The notes: generated from the letters alone by a model not told the origin. A stretch of DNA of 64,000 nucleotides from Macrobrachium rosenbergii (GCF_040412425.1 NC_089766.1:45962297-46026296), one strand, 5' to 3'. Shown: positions 21,925 through 36,410, counted from the first letter of the stretch. Translations and numbers: made by a program.

Positions 21925-23546
21925 CCGCCACTAACGTTCAGTTATGCCTGTGCATTCAAGACTGAACGTTAATGTGAACAACCTGAACAGTTCGTGCAGG
22001 CGACCTGAGCAAATACCTCATCTCAATTGATTGGCTTTGGCCAAACGGCTGCGTACGCGCAATTCAACATTAATGTTGGGGAGGCAACTTTTTTGGCTCG
22101 GTTCGCTTTTCATCCCAGGACAGGTAATATGTATCGGTCAGGAAGAGAATGTTGAGTTTTATTCAGTTTAAAAGTGTTTATAACAAAATTTATGATGTAT
22201 TGGATTTACTTGTTTTTTTTTTTTTAATAATTGATGTGGATGTCAGATTAATATAAACAGGCAGTTCCCGGTTTACAACAGCGGTTCCATTTCGACGCCA
22301 CGTCGTTAGCCGAAAATCATTGTAACCCGAAATATTATCGAAAATTGTAAGAAAACCATACTTTTAATCATTTGGGTGTCTTGTAAATAACATAAACTGC
22401 ATGTTTATTGAGTTTTTCATCAAAAAACCTCCAAATATTGACCGTTCTGCCCTTGTGGATCCATATTGCTTCCACCGGATTGGCGTCGTAAACCCAGAAT
22501 GTCTTGTAACCCAGGAAATAATTTTTTATGAATATATTTGAAGAGCTTTGTAAGCTCAGAATGTCATAAGCCGAGGCCGTTGTAACCCAGGGACTGTCTG
22601 TATTTATAATCTTGCAATCTTCCACAGGAAAAATAATTGTATAATGAAGGCTGAAAGTGGCAGCATCATTCCTGAATATCATGTAGATTTCATTGAAATC
22701 TCTATGAATGAGACTTGGCATGGACAGGTGGAATCCAAAGGCTATAGTAACAGATTAAGCCTTTGTATGTTTATTCATGGTTATAAACCATATATGCAAG
22801 TCAGTTTTTAAATAATAAATATTCATTTTGGCAGTATAATATAAAACAAGAATAGGCCTATAATACATCTATTCATGATTATGCATCATATATGTACAGT
22901 AATTCATTTCTAAAATGAGAAGAAAATATTTTACTTTTTCATTAAAAAATGTTAGACCATGTGTGGTTATTCACAGCTCACATCCCATGTAAGCCAGTTT
23001 TGAAATGAAATTAGACTAATCAACACACAAATGAAATAAAGGAATAGTAGTAAACTGAGGATATTCACTCATCATAACACATCATAAAGGAGTCATTCTT
23101 TAACTGAAAACAGATCTGTATTAAGCGTTTTAATGAAACGGAGAAAAACAGTACTATGCCTATAGCCTACAGTATATGTCAACTCTGAAATTAAAAGAGA
23201 CAATTACTAACTTAATTTACACTATTATCTTGCCATGGAAGTCTTCCTTCATCCATTAAATATTCAATAAACATGATGAAAGTCCATGGGGCCAAATTTA
23301 AACTCTTGTTAACAAATTCACGTTGGAGTATTGAATCAGTTTTTTGTCAACCAACCTTTCACTGGACGTCTTACTTGATGTTTATAAATTTTTTTAAGCG
23401 GTTACAAGTCAGTTACAACCAGAGCATCATGTGTTGATGCCATGGCTGCTACGGAGGAAAAAGACTATCATTAGTGGTTTAGATTTGCTTGCACAGGCCG
23501 ACCTTGCAGGCACGACTGTACAAGTATGACTGAACATTAGTGGCGG
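21925..23546. mobile_element. 1.6-kb TIR element, superfamily undetermined
   Basis: The left end CCGCCACTAACGTTCAGT and the right end, read inverted, CCGCCACTAATGTTCAGT are inverted repeats; similarity continues for about 30 bases (GTTATGCCTGTGCA against GTCATACTTGTACA). The flanks TTAAGG (left) and TTCAGG (right) may be a target duplication. Just inside the left end ACGTTCAG ... CTGAACGT forms another hairpin. No transposase frame. A Tigger-like MITE is nested at 22258-22600. Confidence 0.55.
22258..22600 (+). mobile_element. Tigger-like MITE, family E
   Basis: Starts CAGGCAGTTCCCGGTTTACA and ends CCCAGGGACTGTCTG followed by TA. Inverted ends starting CAG with TA targets resemble pogo/Tigger elements (family knowledge). 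Nested inside the 1.6-kb TIR element. Confidence 0.6.
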
Positions 23547-23563
23547 CCTTTCAGGGGATACAT

Positions 23564-23665
23564 CCTAACCTAACCTAACCTAGCTGGGGTATTGTGTTGC
23601 GCTCGGATACATCCCAGCCTAACCTAACCTAGGGTGTTGTGTCCCACTTAAGGTGATACATCCTA
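23564..23665. repeat. CCTAA tracts and duplicated flank
   Basis: CCTAA tracts at 23564-23583 and 23612-23630. The second is followed by GGGTGTTGTGTCCCACTTAAGG and GGTGATACATCCTAAC. This resembles the left and right flanks of the 1.6-kb TIR element joined together. Confidence 0.65.
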
Positions 23666-23699
23666 ACCCAACCACCTTTAATCTCATTAACCTAACCTT

Positions 23700-25860
23700 G
23701 GGTGCAGTGTCCACCTCACTTGGCCTAGTGGGTGAGGACAGACCGTAACCTTCCAGAACCTACCTTAAACTTACTGCCTACCAGCATCATAAGCCGTGAA
23801 GACAATTTTGTATTACTGGAAATTTTAGATAACTGAATATGGAGTAAGTCACCATTTCTTGGCCATTTTCATAAATTTTAGACCTAAAATTTATAAAGTA
23901 CACCTGTACTCTTAAGCATTTTTTCCTTATTCTGAAACAACAAGACGAAAGCTGTTTGCATCCAGTGGAGGTCATATATATGTTAAACGTAAAATGATTT
24001 TGAAGGGCAATACTTCATGGAAGAACCAGTTTACTAACGAAAACATCTCCCAAGAGAGAAGTGGGAGTAGTCTTAATATATTAAAATAACGGGAAATGAG
24101 GATCTAGAATGCAGTCCCCCCGCCTTCTGTTGTCTTCAAGATTTAGGTCTCGTCTGTCACCTGCTTTTTTGGGTGAAGATCCTCCCTTTTTTACTCTTTT
24201 TTTTATAATTTTTCAAATTTCCATCCTACATGGTCTGGGTTAAGGGTTTTGCTTACCATACGTAACAACTTTTCCATTTTATGAAGAGTAGTGTGACTAC
24301 TTTATTCCTTTTTTATGGTATTTTAGTTGGTACATTAATAGGACAGAAATAATTAGATAGCAGCAATCTTAAGTTAATAATTTGGGTCATAGATATAACC
24401 TGAAATAAATGCATAAAAATGTAGCCAAACAGGTCATTCATGGTCATCCTACCCTACTCTCACTTACACCACCACCTCATATCAAGATCTGTTGTGAGTC
24501 TGTCTGGATTGCAGGCATAAACTGCTGCCATGTTGTTGATATTTATCCCCATCATTTTCTTCCCCCATCTCTAGTTGCCATGCTTAATATTAATACTTGT
24601 TACACCATGCTCTTGAAAATAATGAGGACATTTTCAGTTTGCATTTAAGAATATGTGCAAAACTCTTTAATTTCTAAAGGCTTCAGGTTAGGACAGAATT
24701 CTCTGATTATACAGTTAGAGATTGACTTTTTTTTGCTAACGAAACTGCCATTGTTGTACATTATGCTATACCCTCACGAAAGGTGTTTAGTAACCTAACA
24801 GAAGTCTGCAAAATCTTTGGCTTTACCAGTAGTCTACAAAAACTTGTATGACTTATGGAGATCAGAAAATGAACCTTTACTTAGATGTGTAGTTGATAAG
24901 TGATGATGTATGTTGTTTAGAAGCCTCTGCCTGTAAGTAAAATCCACTTTCATAAGTTAATTGACTTTTCTTTTTATTGTAAAATAAAATGTGAGTGCTA
25001 ATACTGTATTATCGTTTGTACACACGTACCTTTTTTCTGTGTAATGAGAATCCCTAAATCAATCTCTCTCATTATTTATACATCAGGTATTAGTTTGACA
25101 TTACTGAGGCGTGACAACACCAACTTAGTACTGTACTAAAAATAAGAGAAATGCATTTAGCATTTGTTCCTATTTTATAAGATGTAAATTTGTTACACTG
25201 GACAAATAGAATCACATTCCATAGACAACTGCACCTGTTGTAGACATGCCAAAGTTTGAAAAAATTATTAAAGTTTGAAAATGTTGGTGTTAAAGGTGCC
25301 TCATATGGTTCAGATGTAAGTTTAAGAAATATCCACCTGGTATGTAGTAGTTTTCTTGACTTTTTGTTAAAGTGAGTTCAGTTTGATAGAATGGTTAAAG
25401 TTAAAACAAGGTTAGTTTTTACAAAAATTGTGCGTTATCTCCCTTGCTTTAGGCGGTAGAAAGATGACCTAATTATGCAAACTAGCTCAAGGAACTCGGC
25501 AACTTTCATTGCTGTTGCTTGAGAAAGTTGGGGATTCACTGGTATCACAGAGTGACAGATTGGGAAGTCTTGAATAGGGCAGGTTTTGACTTTATTTATA
25601 GCCATATAAGTAGGAAAAGACTGTTGTTTAGGCCGCCTTAAAAGAACATATGAAAAACTAGAAGACCCTTTTGCTCAGCTCCAACTCTGAAGTGGGATCT
25701 ATATTGTTAGATAAGACGTGAGGAGGAATGGTTTGTTAAATATGAATCTCTCATATACCGTGAGCAGTAATGTTTGATGTTTCTTGTTGATTTCCATTAC
25801 AGTACATCTTCTTATGACTGATATTGGGAAATATTTCAGTATTTTCATTACTATTTTTAT
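23700..25860. other. Quiet AT-rich sequence upstream of METTL25
   Basis: No repeat family or long coding frame is recognisable here. It presumably holds the METTL25 promoter and any non-coding first exon, but I could not identify a TATA box or initiator with confidence. Confidence 0.4.
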
Positions 25861-25867
25861 ATTTCAG

Positions 25868-25894
25868 TTACTACAACCGTTACCAAGCTGAAAA
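25868..25894 (+). other. Probable METTL25 5' UTR after a spliced leader intron
   Basis: A T-rich tract ending tttcag at 25862-25867 lies 27 bases before the ATG and looks like a 3' splice site. This suggests one or more non-coding exons upstream. The in-frame TGA at 25889-25891 excludes an N-terminal extension within this exon. The upstream exon and promoter could not be located by eye. Confidence 0.4.
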
Positions 25895-26105
25895 ATGGCA
25901 TCACTTGAGCACATAAACGAGGTCATAAAGAAAGTTGCCAAGTTCCTCTCACCTTTACTGCCCCTCTCGTCATGTCACATGGTGGATTACATAACAGCCG
26001 ACCACTGGGAAAACTTGGTACCCGAACAAATTCGTGAAGATCTGTCCAACCTACCTAGAGAGCAACTACAGCACATACCGTCTGCATCGTTGTTGAACGA
26101 ATTAG
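25895..26105 (+). CDS. METTL25: METTL25 exon 1 (start codon)
   Basis: Codes residues 1-70 plus one nucleotide. It begins MASLEHINEVIKKVAKFL and contains the tryptophan segment HWENLVPEQIREDL typical of the family's helical N terminus. The donor is attag|gtaagg, phase 1. The frame stays open for about 45 codons past the donor, but the continuation shows no family similarity, and exon 2 joins in phase. Confidence 0.9.
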
Positions 26106-29100
26106 GTAAGGTGTTTGTGCACACGTACGCACTCTACCATTCTTTCGTGTACCTAGACTGGAAGCAGCCCTCCAGAGTGTGCTTACTGGGACCAGACATT
26201 AACAGTGGAACACATTCTGGTGGTCTGCCCCAGATATTTTAACCAAAGAGAAAGATCTTTCCAGGGCAAATCCCTCGGATGTTTTGGGAGATGAAGCGGG
26301 TATTTCTGCTATCGTCTCTCTTTTAAAGTGTATGTGTAAAAATTATATTGACTTGATTTTTTTAATATTTATATATCACATCATACAGATTTTCAACGAT
26401 AATTTTTTTTCAATTCATTAGACTTCCTATCATTATTTTATTTATGGGTCACATCACTATATTTTATTTATTAATCATTTCATTCCCTAATTCATTAATT
26501 TATTTACCTCAATATAATTTATTTACTCTTCACTACGGCGCTGAATGACCTCCATGGCCCCAGTGCTTGGGCTTTGGCTCTAAATATCATACATCCATCC
26601 ATGTACCCAAACCAAAACTTGCAACATCGAACACCTGGTGTCATTTGTTCATGAGGTCCAGGAAGTGAGAGCACTAAATGAGTCCTTGAGCACCCAACTC
26701 CATATACAGTGGATGACTACAGGTGGTGACATAGGTGATACAGAGTATCGATTCACATTTTGCACGATGCGACAGTGTTTTCACAAACGTGAAAGTCATG
26801 ATGTGCAGAGAAAGTCGACCATTCCAGGTTGACAGAAGCTAATGATGGGGTGTACAGGATACAGGCAGTCCCCCGGTTATCAGTGGGGGTTCCGTTCCGA
26901 CGGCGTGACGTTAAGTGAAAATTGGCGATTTTTGGTGCTTTTTTGCCGATTTTTGGTTATTGGCGCCGAAAATTGCTGATTTTCATCACTAGACAAGCCC
27001 AGAAAAACCGGATCGCCGATAACCAAGCCCGTCGATAACTGGGGACTGCCTATATACCATCGTTAATTAATAAGTAAGGCTAAAATACCATAGATTGGTG
27101 AGAGGAGCTCTGAGCTTGGAGATATGTGACCGTAATCCTTTCATATATGTATCTCTCTCAAAAAGGTCTTTAAGTAACTGTCTATACATTGTGAAGTTTG
27201 TAATTATAGTAATGATGAAATTCATATGTATGCATTACTATTTTCAGTGTGAATTTCTTTTGACAGCTTACTGTGTGTGGTGTCGTATACCTACCCTAGT
27301 TACCATACTTGATTTCCTCTAAGTTTTGCTGGTGTGTCTTATATAAGGTTATAAGTGGATTGATAATTTTCTGGTTGTACGTTTGATTTAAAATTTAGTG
27401 GCAGTACAAGAATATACTCATTTCTAATGTTCTATATCTTGCTGCCTGAGCTCTTGCCTACCAGTCGAGAGGACTGGGGTTCAAATCCCACCACTCACTG
27501 GTGGCTTGGGGATGGCGCCATTGCATAAACCCGGTGGCCCACCAATCTAGCGGTCTGAAAACTCGAGAGGGTTAGTAAGAAAATAGGTACCACCCCTCGG
27601 GCTGGGGTGTTAACAGTGGGCCTAGTGACACACTGGCCATGTGTCTTAGACAACGGGACTTCTCCCTCACTGGCTGTCGGCCTAAGAAACTGGAGTTCAG
27701 CACCGGCCATGGGGGAAATCTTGCGATTAGAGATTAAGAAGCGTTGGCAGTAAATATAAAAAAATGCAGAATGTAGTTTCTATTGAAATATTGAGTCACT
27801 TGTGACCACCCATGAGTCCCAGGATTTGTGTCAAATTATTATTTCCCTTCTGCATTTTTGCTTAGTTCATGGGAACATGTAAGCAATAAACAGTGATGGT
27901 ATTTTTCCATTGATAACCTCAGTACAGCTACAGACACCAGGAAGCATAGTTAACACCCTGGAAAAGATTCGGAGCAAATCCAAGACACCTTGATAGCTTG
28001 AAAACACGGGTTATTCAAACAGTTAGTGGTATCTGATGTACAGCAGAGATTTTGCACTGTATTGTAAAGTGTTATTAGGATTGCACTAAAAAATAATGAG
28101 GGCTATGATTGTTTGGTACTGAGATTCATGTGTCGTAGCTTGTAAAAACAATTTTTTGTGTCCAGTGATGGACTTCAGGCACACATGATTGTCATTTCAT
28201 CTAAAATCGTGCTTTGGTATTGTGATGAAGGTCTTCAGATGTCTTTATGATTACTTCTGCATTTTGCTTTGTACTCAAGCTGGACATCGATGGTTTAAAG
28301 GTACCTGCAAGCATGCTTGCACCTTTGTGACAATTTCCAGATAACTCTTTCCATTCATGTACCTTGTTTAACTTTCAGACAGATTTACTTTTGGGGATTA
28401 CCAAAACTCATCTTCCCCAACTTTGAACAGTCATCCTATTCTTTGACATTTGGCAAAATACTGCTGTTCATCCACTTTCCAGTGATATACAGTATAGATG
28501 TCTTCTGCTGCATTAGTAATTATGAATTCAGAAATAGACTGCTCTTTCTTTCAGTTTTAGACCACAGAGGCTTTTTTTTTTTAAATATTTTTCCTTGACT
28601 TACATGTGTGAATAATTGGAAGGTTAGCTTCATAGAACCTGCAGATAGGCATAACACTTGATTCCTTCTCAGTAGGCTCTTTGGTGATAACTACACGAGC
28701 AGTTCCCTAAGTACCACCTAAATCATCTTCATTTCATCCTTGCTCGCCTCACAAGGAGTCTTGAAGTCAGGAATATTAACATTCCAGTTGATAGTACAGG
28801 AAGTCCCTGGTTTACAAAGGGGCTTCCATTCCGACGCCACGTCATAAGTAAAAATTTGTTGTAACCTGAAATGTTGTCGAAAACCTTACTTTTAATTCTT
28901 TGGGTGTCTTGAAAACAACGTAAACTACATTTTTATTGAGTTTTTCATCAAAGAACATCCAAATTTTGACCATTCTGCCATTTTTGAGCCATATTTCTTC
29001 CATCAGATCGGCATCGTAAACCCAAAACATGCCTTGTAACCCAGGAAATAATTTTTGATAAGTTCCAACTTTTGTCAAATTGACAATAGGTTAGATTAAG

Positions 29101-32100
29101 TTTGCCTCTTAACTACTGCGGCTTGCAGTTACCACACATTCCTTGAAGAGGTAGTATTTCATATCTCTTGGTTGAAGAAAGTCCAAATCTACATAATGTA
29201 AAGTAGTATGTGTTATATTTCTTGAAGAATGCATCTAAATTTTTGAATAAAGTACATATTGCTTGAAGATTGGGTTTCTCCCCTTAAAAATGAACTGTAA
29301 TTGATAGTGTGTGGTTTTCCACACTTCGTAAAGGCAGCTCATTTTCACTCTGACCACTTGTATTTTGACAGTGTCTCGCATAAATTCTCAATGGCTTCAT
29401 TTTCCTCTTGTCAAAGGAAAGCACCACTAATTGTTAAAAAAAATCTGTTTTTTCCTTAAATGTGACTCAAAATTCCATGTTGTTTTGAATTCATTGGTTA
29501 ATGATACTTATGTATAAACTTTTACATAAATTTTTTTGTTTTAGGCGATGAACCCGTTGATAGCAATTGGAGTTTAGCAACAAGCAGTTTGTCCTCGTAC
29601 TTGTCTGCCATTCGACAGCATTCTCTCTCTTCTTTAGGAGTCCTTACACCGGTAGATGAGGTAATATAGAAACTTCTTGCTAAAACATTTTGTTTACCTT
29701 CAGAAAATGACTTTTAAGAAATCCTACCCTTTTTTCATTGATATACAGTTTAACCAAACCACTGAGTGAAAATCATCAGTTTTTATAGGCTGAAGAAAGA
29801 ACTCTTATTTATAAGCTTGTTTTTGTTACTCAGAAGATACAGTGTTATGAAGTGGAAGCTTATGTGGACCTTCAAACCAGCCATTTCAAAGGTAGAAATT
29901 GTGGCTGACTGGGCTACGTAAATAAACTTACTATTAGTTATATGTAAACATCTCATTAAAAGCAAGAATATTGGAATTGAGAAACAGTTTTCCTTATCAT
30001 AAAAAGATGATTAATGAAAATAAAGACTGTATGTTGGATATACTGAAGTAATTTAAATATGAAAATTACTAATAATGTACTTGAAGTAAATAAATTCCCA
30101 TACATTTTTCAAGAAAATATACTTTCAGATCAGTAGATGTTAAACAGGAAAGTTAGAAATGTAAGGAAACTACAGTAATAGCTCCTCAATTTAGCAGACT
30201 TCAGCCTGTCTGATTTTTTAACTTATCAGCCATGTAATTACAAGCATTTTTGTATGGCTACTCTTTTAAAAGCGATGCATTTTAAACATAAATCTTTTGA
30301 ATTGAATTATTAATGTAAATTACTGCTTAGTGTAAAATGAAAATGTCATGGAATAATAATTTGTTGTGAGACATGTTGAATGTTCAGGTATAAGCACTAC
30401 TCAATGGATCTTGTTTTTGTAAAACTAGTCTTAGTACTTTTGTGTCAGTAAAGAAAAGGAATATTGTACAGGGTGTCCCCTAGTTATGATGGCACCAACT
30501 ATGGTGTTCCGATCTTATGGCGCTTTTTCAAATACATTTACCAAGAATGGGTATTTAGTTACAGTGCCATAAGTGCCGTTAACAGCGCTTACGACGCCGT
30601 TAACGGCACTTAAAACAAGAATGGGTCTCTAGTTACGGCACCTGTTTATTAATAAGCATTGACTTGGGGTGTAAGTCGGCGACTGCCTACCATACTGTGT
30701 CCATACCCTTTGTGACTGTCAATGATGAGGTGAATATAGGACAACTAATGGATAATGTTTCCTACAGAAAAGGGAATAATGAAGCAAACAGAAGATCCTG
30801 TTGCTATTACAGTTTTTATCATCATTATTGGCAGGTCAAGCCAAGGCAGTATCAATCCTGCATGTTCATTGGTTGCTAACAATGAATAGATAGTTGCCAG
30901 TAGGAATTCTTTATTTCAGACTTGTACTATTTAAGGTCAACAATTTTCAAACATTTAGATGAAGTAGGTATCATATTCCAGTTGGTAGCACATTCTAGTA
31001 TTGACCTCGCATTAATTTCCCAACAGATTCTGGAAATCTATGGACCTCAAGAAGTCGCTACTCTGCCAATGAAGGGAGTGATGTCTAAGAAAAAAACCCA
31101 CGAGGTTGAGACGATGAGCAGGGTTATAAGCCGTCTTGCAAAAGGTCAGGCACTTATACTATTGTAAGGGATCTGTGAGACTGTGATTTTGCATAATCCT
31201 ACACGTTTGGGAACATATTGTCGGTTTGACGGTTTACCAAGAGCTACCAGAATCTTTTGTGATTAGATCTTTGTTCATAGACATTTATCTTTCATATCCT
31301 TGTTCTGGAAACATTTTAAGAAGTAGGGAAATGGAAAATAGATTTCACTACATAATCTTCATGCTATAAAGAAAAACCTTAAACTGGTAAAGGAAATATT
31401 TAATGTAAAAAAGATAACGGGAATGATGATGACCTATAAGTATTGCGTTCCAGGTTGTGGAGTTGATTGGATAGTCGATTTAGGAAGTGGTAAAGGTTAC
31501 CTCAGCACATCTTTGGCATTGCAGTACAACCTGAATGTCATTGCCATTGACTCTAGTGAAGAGAATACATCAAATGCAATGGTCCGCAAGACGAAACTGC
31601 AGGTGAGTGTGCGATCATTTATTTTTTTCATTACATTTTTGTGAACTATAGACCGTATTTTTATTTGTGGGGGCAGCAGTACTTTTGCAATTCATAGGCA
31701 CTTTTTTTTTTTACTTTTATGTAATTTACTTATATGCCACAAATGGTCGACCATTTTTTCAAGTTTAAGAAGTCGAGTGTATTACATTGCAGTGCAGATT
31801 TCATTTTCATCTATCATTATAGTTAGTAGCTGTAGACACTTCCTTTATACGATGCTAAATTATACATCAGTAATACACACTTCATATTTCAAAAGCTCAT
31901 TTTGCATTTCAGAAGTTTTGGAAAAGTCTCAAGAAAACGGAAGAAGACAAACTGCTTGGTAGACCGCTCAAGAAAGGGAAACATCGAAGAAGAAAAATCA
32001 AGCCGGCGGAAGCTTCTAGCAATGAGGCTGAGTCGAGAGATTGTCCATCATCACAGCATAACAGGGACAGCAGCAGACACATAGCCATTACGGCTTTCGT

Positions 32101-35100
32101 AACAGAAAACACAAATTTATTACAAGTCGTTAAGGAGAGCATCGAAAGTGAAGGCGATGTTTCGAGTGGGCCTTTAGTTGAAGGTAGTTCTTCGAGTATT
32201 ACGGGTAATCAAAGTAGTTCTTCTGGAAATGAATGCTGTGATATTGTACAGAATAGTGATACTAGAAGATTAGATGATGAATCTGCAAAATACTGTATAG
32301 ATCGAGCGAGCGTGTCAGAAAGGCCACAAGAGAATGGAGAAGAAACCCAGACTTCTCAACATTGTGTTGTACAGGATAAAGGGTCACCTGTAACTAGTCA
32401 AAACAAGTGGTCTGATGTCAGCAAATTAGGGTTAGTTGGATTACACACCTGTGGAAATTTAGCTCCCAGTAGCATGAAGATATTTCTGTCCAATCCAACC
32501 TTAGCATTCCTGTGCAATGTCGGGTGCTGTTATCATCTGATGGAGGAAGAATTTAGTCGGAATCCTTTCATCGATTATGGGGATGATAATCAAGGTAAAC
32601 CCAAGTCACAAAACACTGATCAAAATCATGTGCCAAAACATAAGCCTGCCAACCCAATGCATCCTTCAGAGCTTCCTAACTTGAGCTTGGGATTCCCTTT
32701 GTCAACGGTACTCAGAGAAGAGAGGTTTTCTCTCGGCCGGAATAGCAGGATGCTTTCCTGCCAGCCTGCAGACAGGTTGAATTGCACGGACATGGTAAGC
32801 TACACTTGATTTCTTTATATTTATCCATGATGCAGAAGTCAAAGGTCCATAGAATATTTGATGTGCACAGTGTTTTTATGTGTGAAAATTATTTCAAAGA
32901 ATATTTCATTGGACTCTCTTTCCAAATTAGTAATCACAATGCTTATGAAAATTGCAGAGCAGCACGATGTCACTGTATTGGCGATCCTTACTGCAGGTAC
33001 TCTTGTTGCATAAGGTCGGGAACATATCTGACATGGCTCACGTTGGCCGCATTGCCGCAAAGTGCCAAAATTTCAATGAGTATGCGCGTGCTGCCTTTGC
33101 CAAATTAGGAATTGACGTAGAGGTTTGTACATCTTTTTACGATTGTTAATAGAGGCAGATGGAATTTTTGTTCTGTAGATTTTATTATTTGATGCATATG
33201 GTATGGAATAGAAGTGGTTAATGTTGTTATACACGAGTAGTGTGAATTTTTTATTTTGGTTTTTTTAAATTATAGGGGGCATTATCAAACATCAAGTTGG
33301 CCATATGATTCATATTTTCCAACGGAAATAGGTCTTCTCATCGAAAGATAAGCTTATTATTAAGTATAGTGATCTTGAAACCTTTGTTTATTGCTTCTAA
33401 TGCTGGTTTAGAAACTGCTTTTAAAACTTAAAAGTAATGAATAATAATGGAAGTAATTACATATTACATTGATGTGTTTTTCAGAACCAGTGTACTCAAG
33501 GAAAAATGCTAAAACTTCCTAGAATGTAAAATAGGATGTTTGTAAATTCTTTAGCTACCAGTAGTGTACAGTAAACCCCCCGTATTTGCAGGGGATGCGT
33601 ACCACCCCCCTCCCCCACCCCCGCAAATAGCTAAAATCCACGAATACTCAAAACCCCTCTATTTGATAGTTTAAACACAAAAAACCCTCTCCAAAAATGC
33701 TTATACCCGAGTATTTTAATAGTTTTATCACAAAAAGTGCATTTAGTCATGAAAATATGAAAATACAGTAATTATTGAATATTTCTCAGTGAAAAATACT
33801 GTGAATGGGGAAATTTTCATGAATAATGTGTATATATGTTCCATAGAGAAATCCTCAAATCTTGAGAACGCAAATACTGGGTGTTTAATCTTGGCCAGTG
33901 AATGGCAGGGGGGCTAATTGTGAAATAGTAAACAGTTTAGAAGGAATATGGACAGTTAATGCCCACAAGCTATCTTATTAGCAGCACTACAAGCCTACAA
34001 ATTAACAACATAATTACTAACAGATATATATAAGTAACAAACTAAAATTGAAGTTAAGTAAAGGCCTCTCCTCTCGAAGGTTGGTTCACTCTTTCGTCCA
34101 GCCTAGGTTCACTGACTGGGGAATGGTTTTTGACACGTGAAGAGAAATCAGTTAAGGAACTTGAAGGACACTGACCATTCGAAAGATAAAAAATAAATAA
34201 ATATAGAAAGGGATTAATTGATGACCAGATGAAAATTAAGGCAGAAGGTGTTTAAGATGTAAGAAAATGCAAAGAACTTAGCAAACGTTTAACTTTGTCA
34301 AGACACAGCCCAAGTAAAAACGTGAATGTTGGTTATTTACACAATTACTTCCAGAACTTAAGAAGTCTGTAGTTGAAAGAAAAATAATAAAATTCCTTTT
34401 AAATATGAGAAACAGTTTGCAGCATTTTTTTTTTTTTGTAAACAACTCGGAAAGGTCAGAGATCAATTTAAAAGATGAAATATTTTATTAGCTTGTAGTG
34501 CTAAATTGTAGGCTATATCGACGGACTGGTATATTATTCCTTTTGTAGATAATCTGCTATATCATAGATTGTGTTACAGTCTCCAAAGTCATCAGTCACT
34601 CCTTAGAATAAATTAGGTTAATTGAATTTTCATTAGAGAAGGTATGGAAAAGTCATTGCTCTAAAGTTCTCGTGCATACCAGTAACGTTTCTGGTAATTT
34701 TTGGCAATTTGTCCTACTTACTTGGTTGATAAATATTCCAGCATGATTATTGATTGTGGTGTGTTGTATTTATTTGCGCATGTAATCGACTAATCCTTTA
34801 GAGAAGACAGGCTGTTGCTATTATTGTGATTTATTTTTATTTTATTTTCTTAGTAGCGAATACATTTCTGTAGCTATATCTGTCTCTCTAATCTTTCAAA
34901 GTGTTATGAGTTGATCATCTTTATTAATAATATTCATTCTTGATTGGTTTTTGCCTACGGATTAACGAAATAGAAAGATCACTTGGGAATGTGGACTTCC
35001 GTTGATCTTTCACGTTCCGAATGAAAAAAAATACGTACAGTGTTGAAAATTTCCTTGTAGTAACTTATTCAACATCTTAAAAGGAGTAAAGTATTTAATT

Positions 35101-36361
35101 GCATTTGACAGATAAAAAATTAATACAGTTTCATTAACTCAGAGAAACTTTCATTATTCTGCATATTTTTTAACCAGATACAGGAGGAGGAACTGCACGA
35201 ATATGACAAAAAGTATGGATCACATATCAGAAACTTGGAGATGTTCTTCCTCTTCCGGGCTTCCCTGGCACCCATTATCGAGGGCCTCATTCTTCTAGAT
35301 AGGCTGGCATATCTGTATGAGCAGGTAAGATTTGTGGCTGGGGTGTATGAAGAGGTAGAAATAATGATTATGTAGTGTAGAAGTACAGTCGACCTCCGCT
35401 TATTCACGGTTTAGCATTCGCAGGTTCACCTATTTGCCGATTTTTCCTGTGGAAGTATCTCCGAAATATTTGCAGAAAATTCGCCTATTCGCGAATTTTG
35501 TCATGGAGCAATACAGTATTCACTAATTGCCGTTTTTTCATATTTTCATGATTAAATGTTTGAGGGTGATAGTCTAAGGTATATTTGGTGTTTGAACTAT
35601 TAAAATAGGCAGTTATAAGGATTTTTAGAAGGTATATTTGGTTTTGTAAGTATTAAAATAGGCAGTTATAAGCATTTTGGGGGGAGGGGGTCTCAACTCT
35701 TCGCAGATTTTCAGTATTCGTGGGTAGTTGTGGTCCCTATTCCCCGTGAATACCGGGGGTCGACTATGGACATTGTAGTAAAAAGGTATGGAACTGGATT
35801 AATATGAATCCTGTAGAGTGAAATAATGAGTATTGTAGATGTTATGATATTTTATTAACTCTAAGCCAAAGTTGTAATTTATAAACCCTGTTGTATATTA
35901 TTTTACGTGATGTAGCTTTTGTTTTTCTTTGTGTAGAATAATATAGTAATTTATTAACCCCTTTTTGGTGCTCCCATTACATATTAAAAGCAGGTGGGAG
36001 ATTCTGTAAGTCTTCCTTAATTCTAGATCGGAGTAACTTCATAAAATCTTTTGTAACCCTTTTTCCCATTGTGTAAATCATGTTTCAAGGTTTAGCACTC
36101 TTCGTGTAAAAGGTTACTCTTTTGTGTGAATTTTGTGCCACTAGATAGATGGCACTTAAAGTTCTTAGTAGCATTTCCTGGCCTCCGTCTGCAATGGTTT
36201 TTGCTTTTGACTTTTCATCCATTCCCTATTGTCTCAATCCATTTAGAGGTGAAGTTTTTCTAAGATCCTTGTTCCAGTTTGCATTTTATGTTTAAGAGTA
36301 AATATTCCAACTTTGTGAGATTTGAGATGTGGGACAGAGTGATTTAGTTAAACAACCATAT

Positions 36362-36410
<49 letters not shown>

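Noticed and set aside
26106..26242. Extension of METTL25 exon 1 to the end of its open frame
   Set aside because: A consensus donor lies at 26106, the extension lacks family similarity, and exon 2 joins in phase.
27435..27510. Functional tRNA gene
   Set aside because: The B box is good but the acceptor stem cannot be formed and a long non-tRNA body follows, so it is a SINE head.
31909..32142. Minus-strand frame opposite METTL25 exon 5
   Set aside because: Antisense shadow of the Ser/Glu-rich coding exon.
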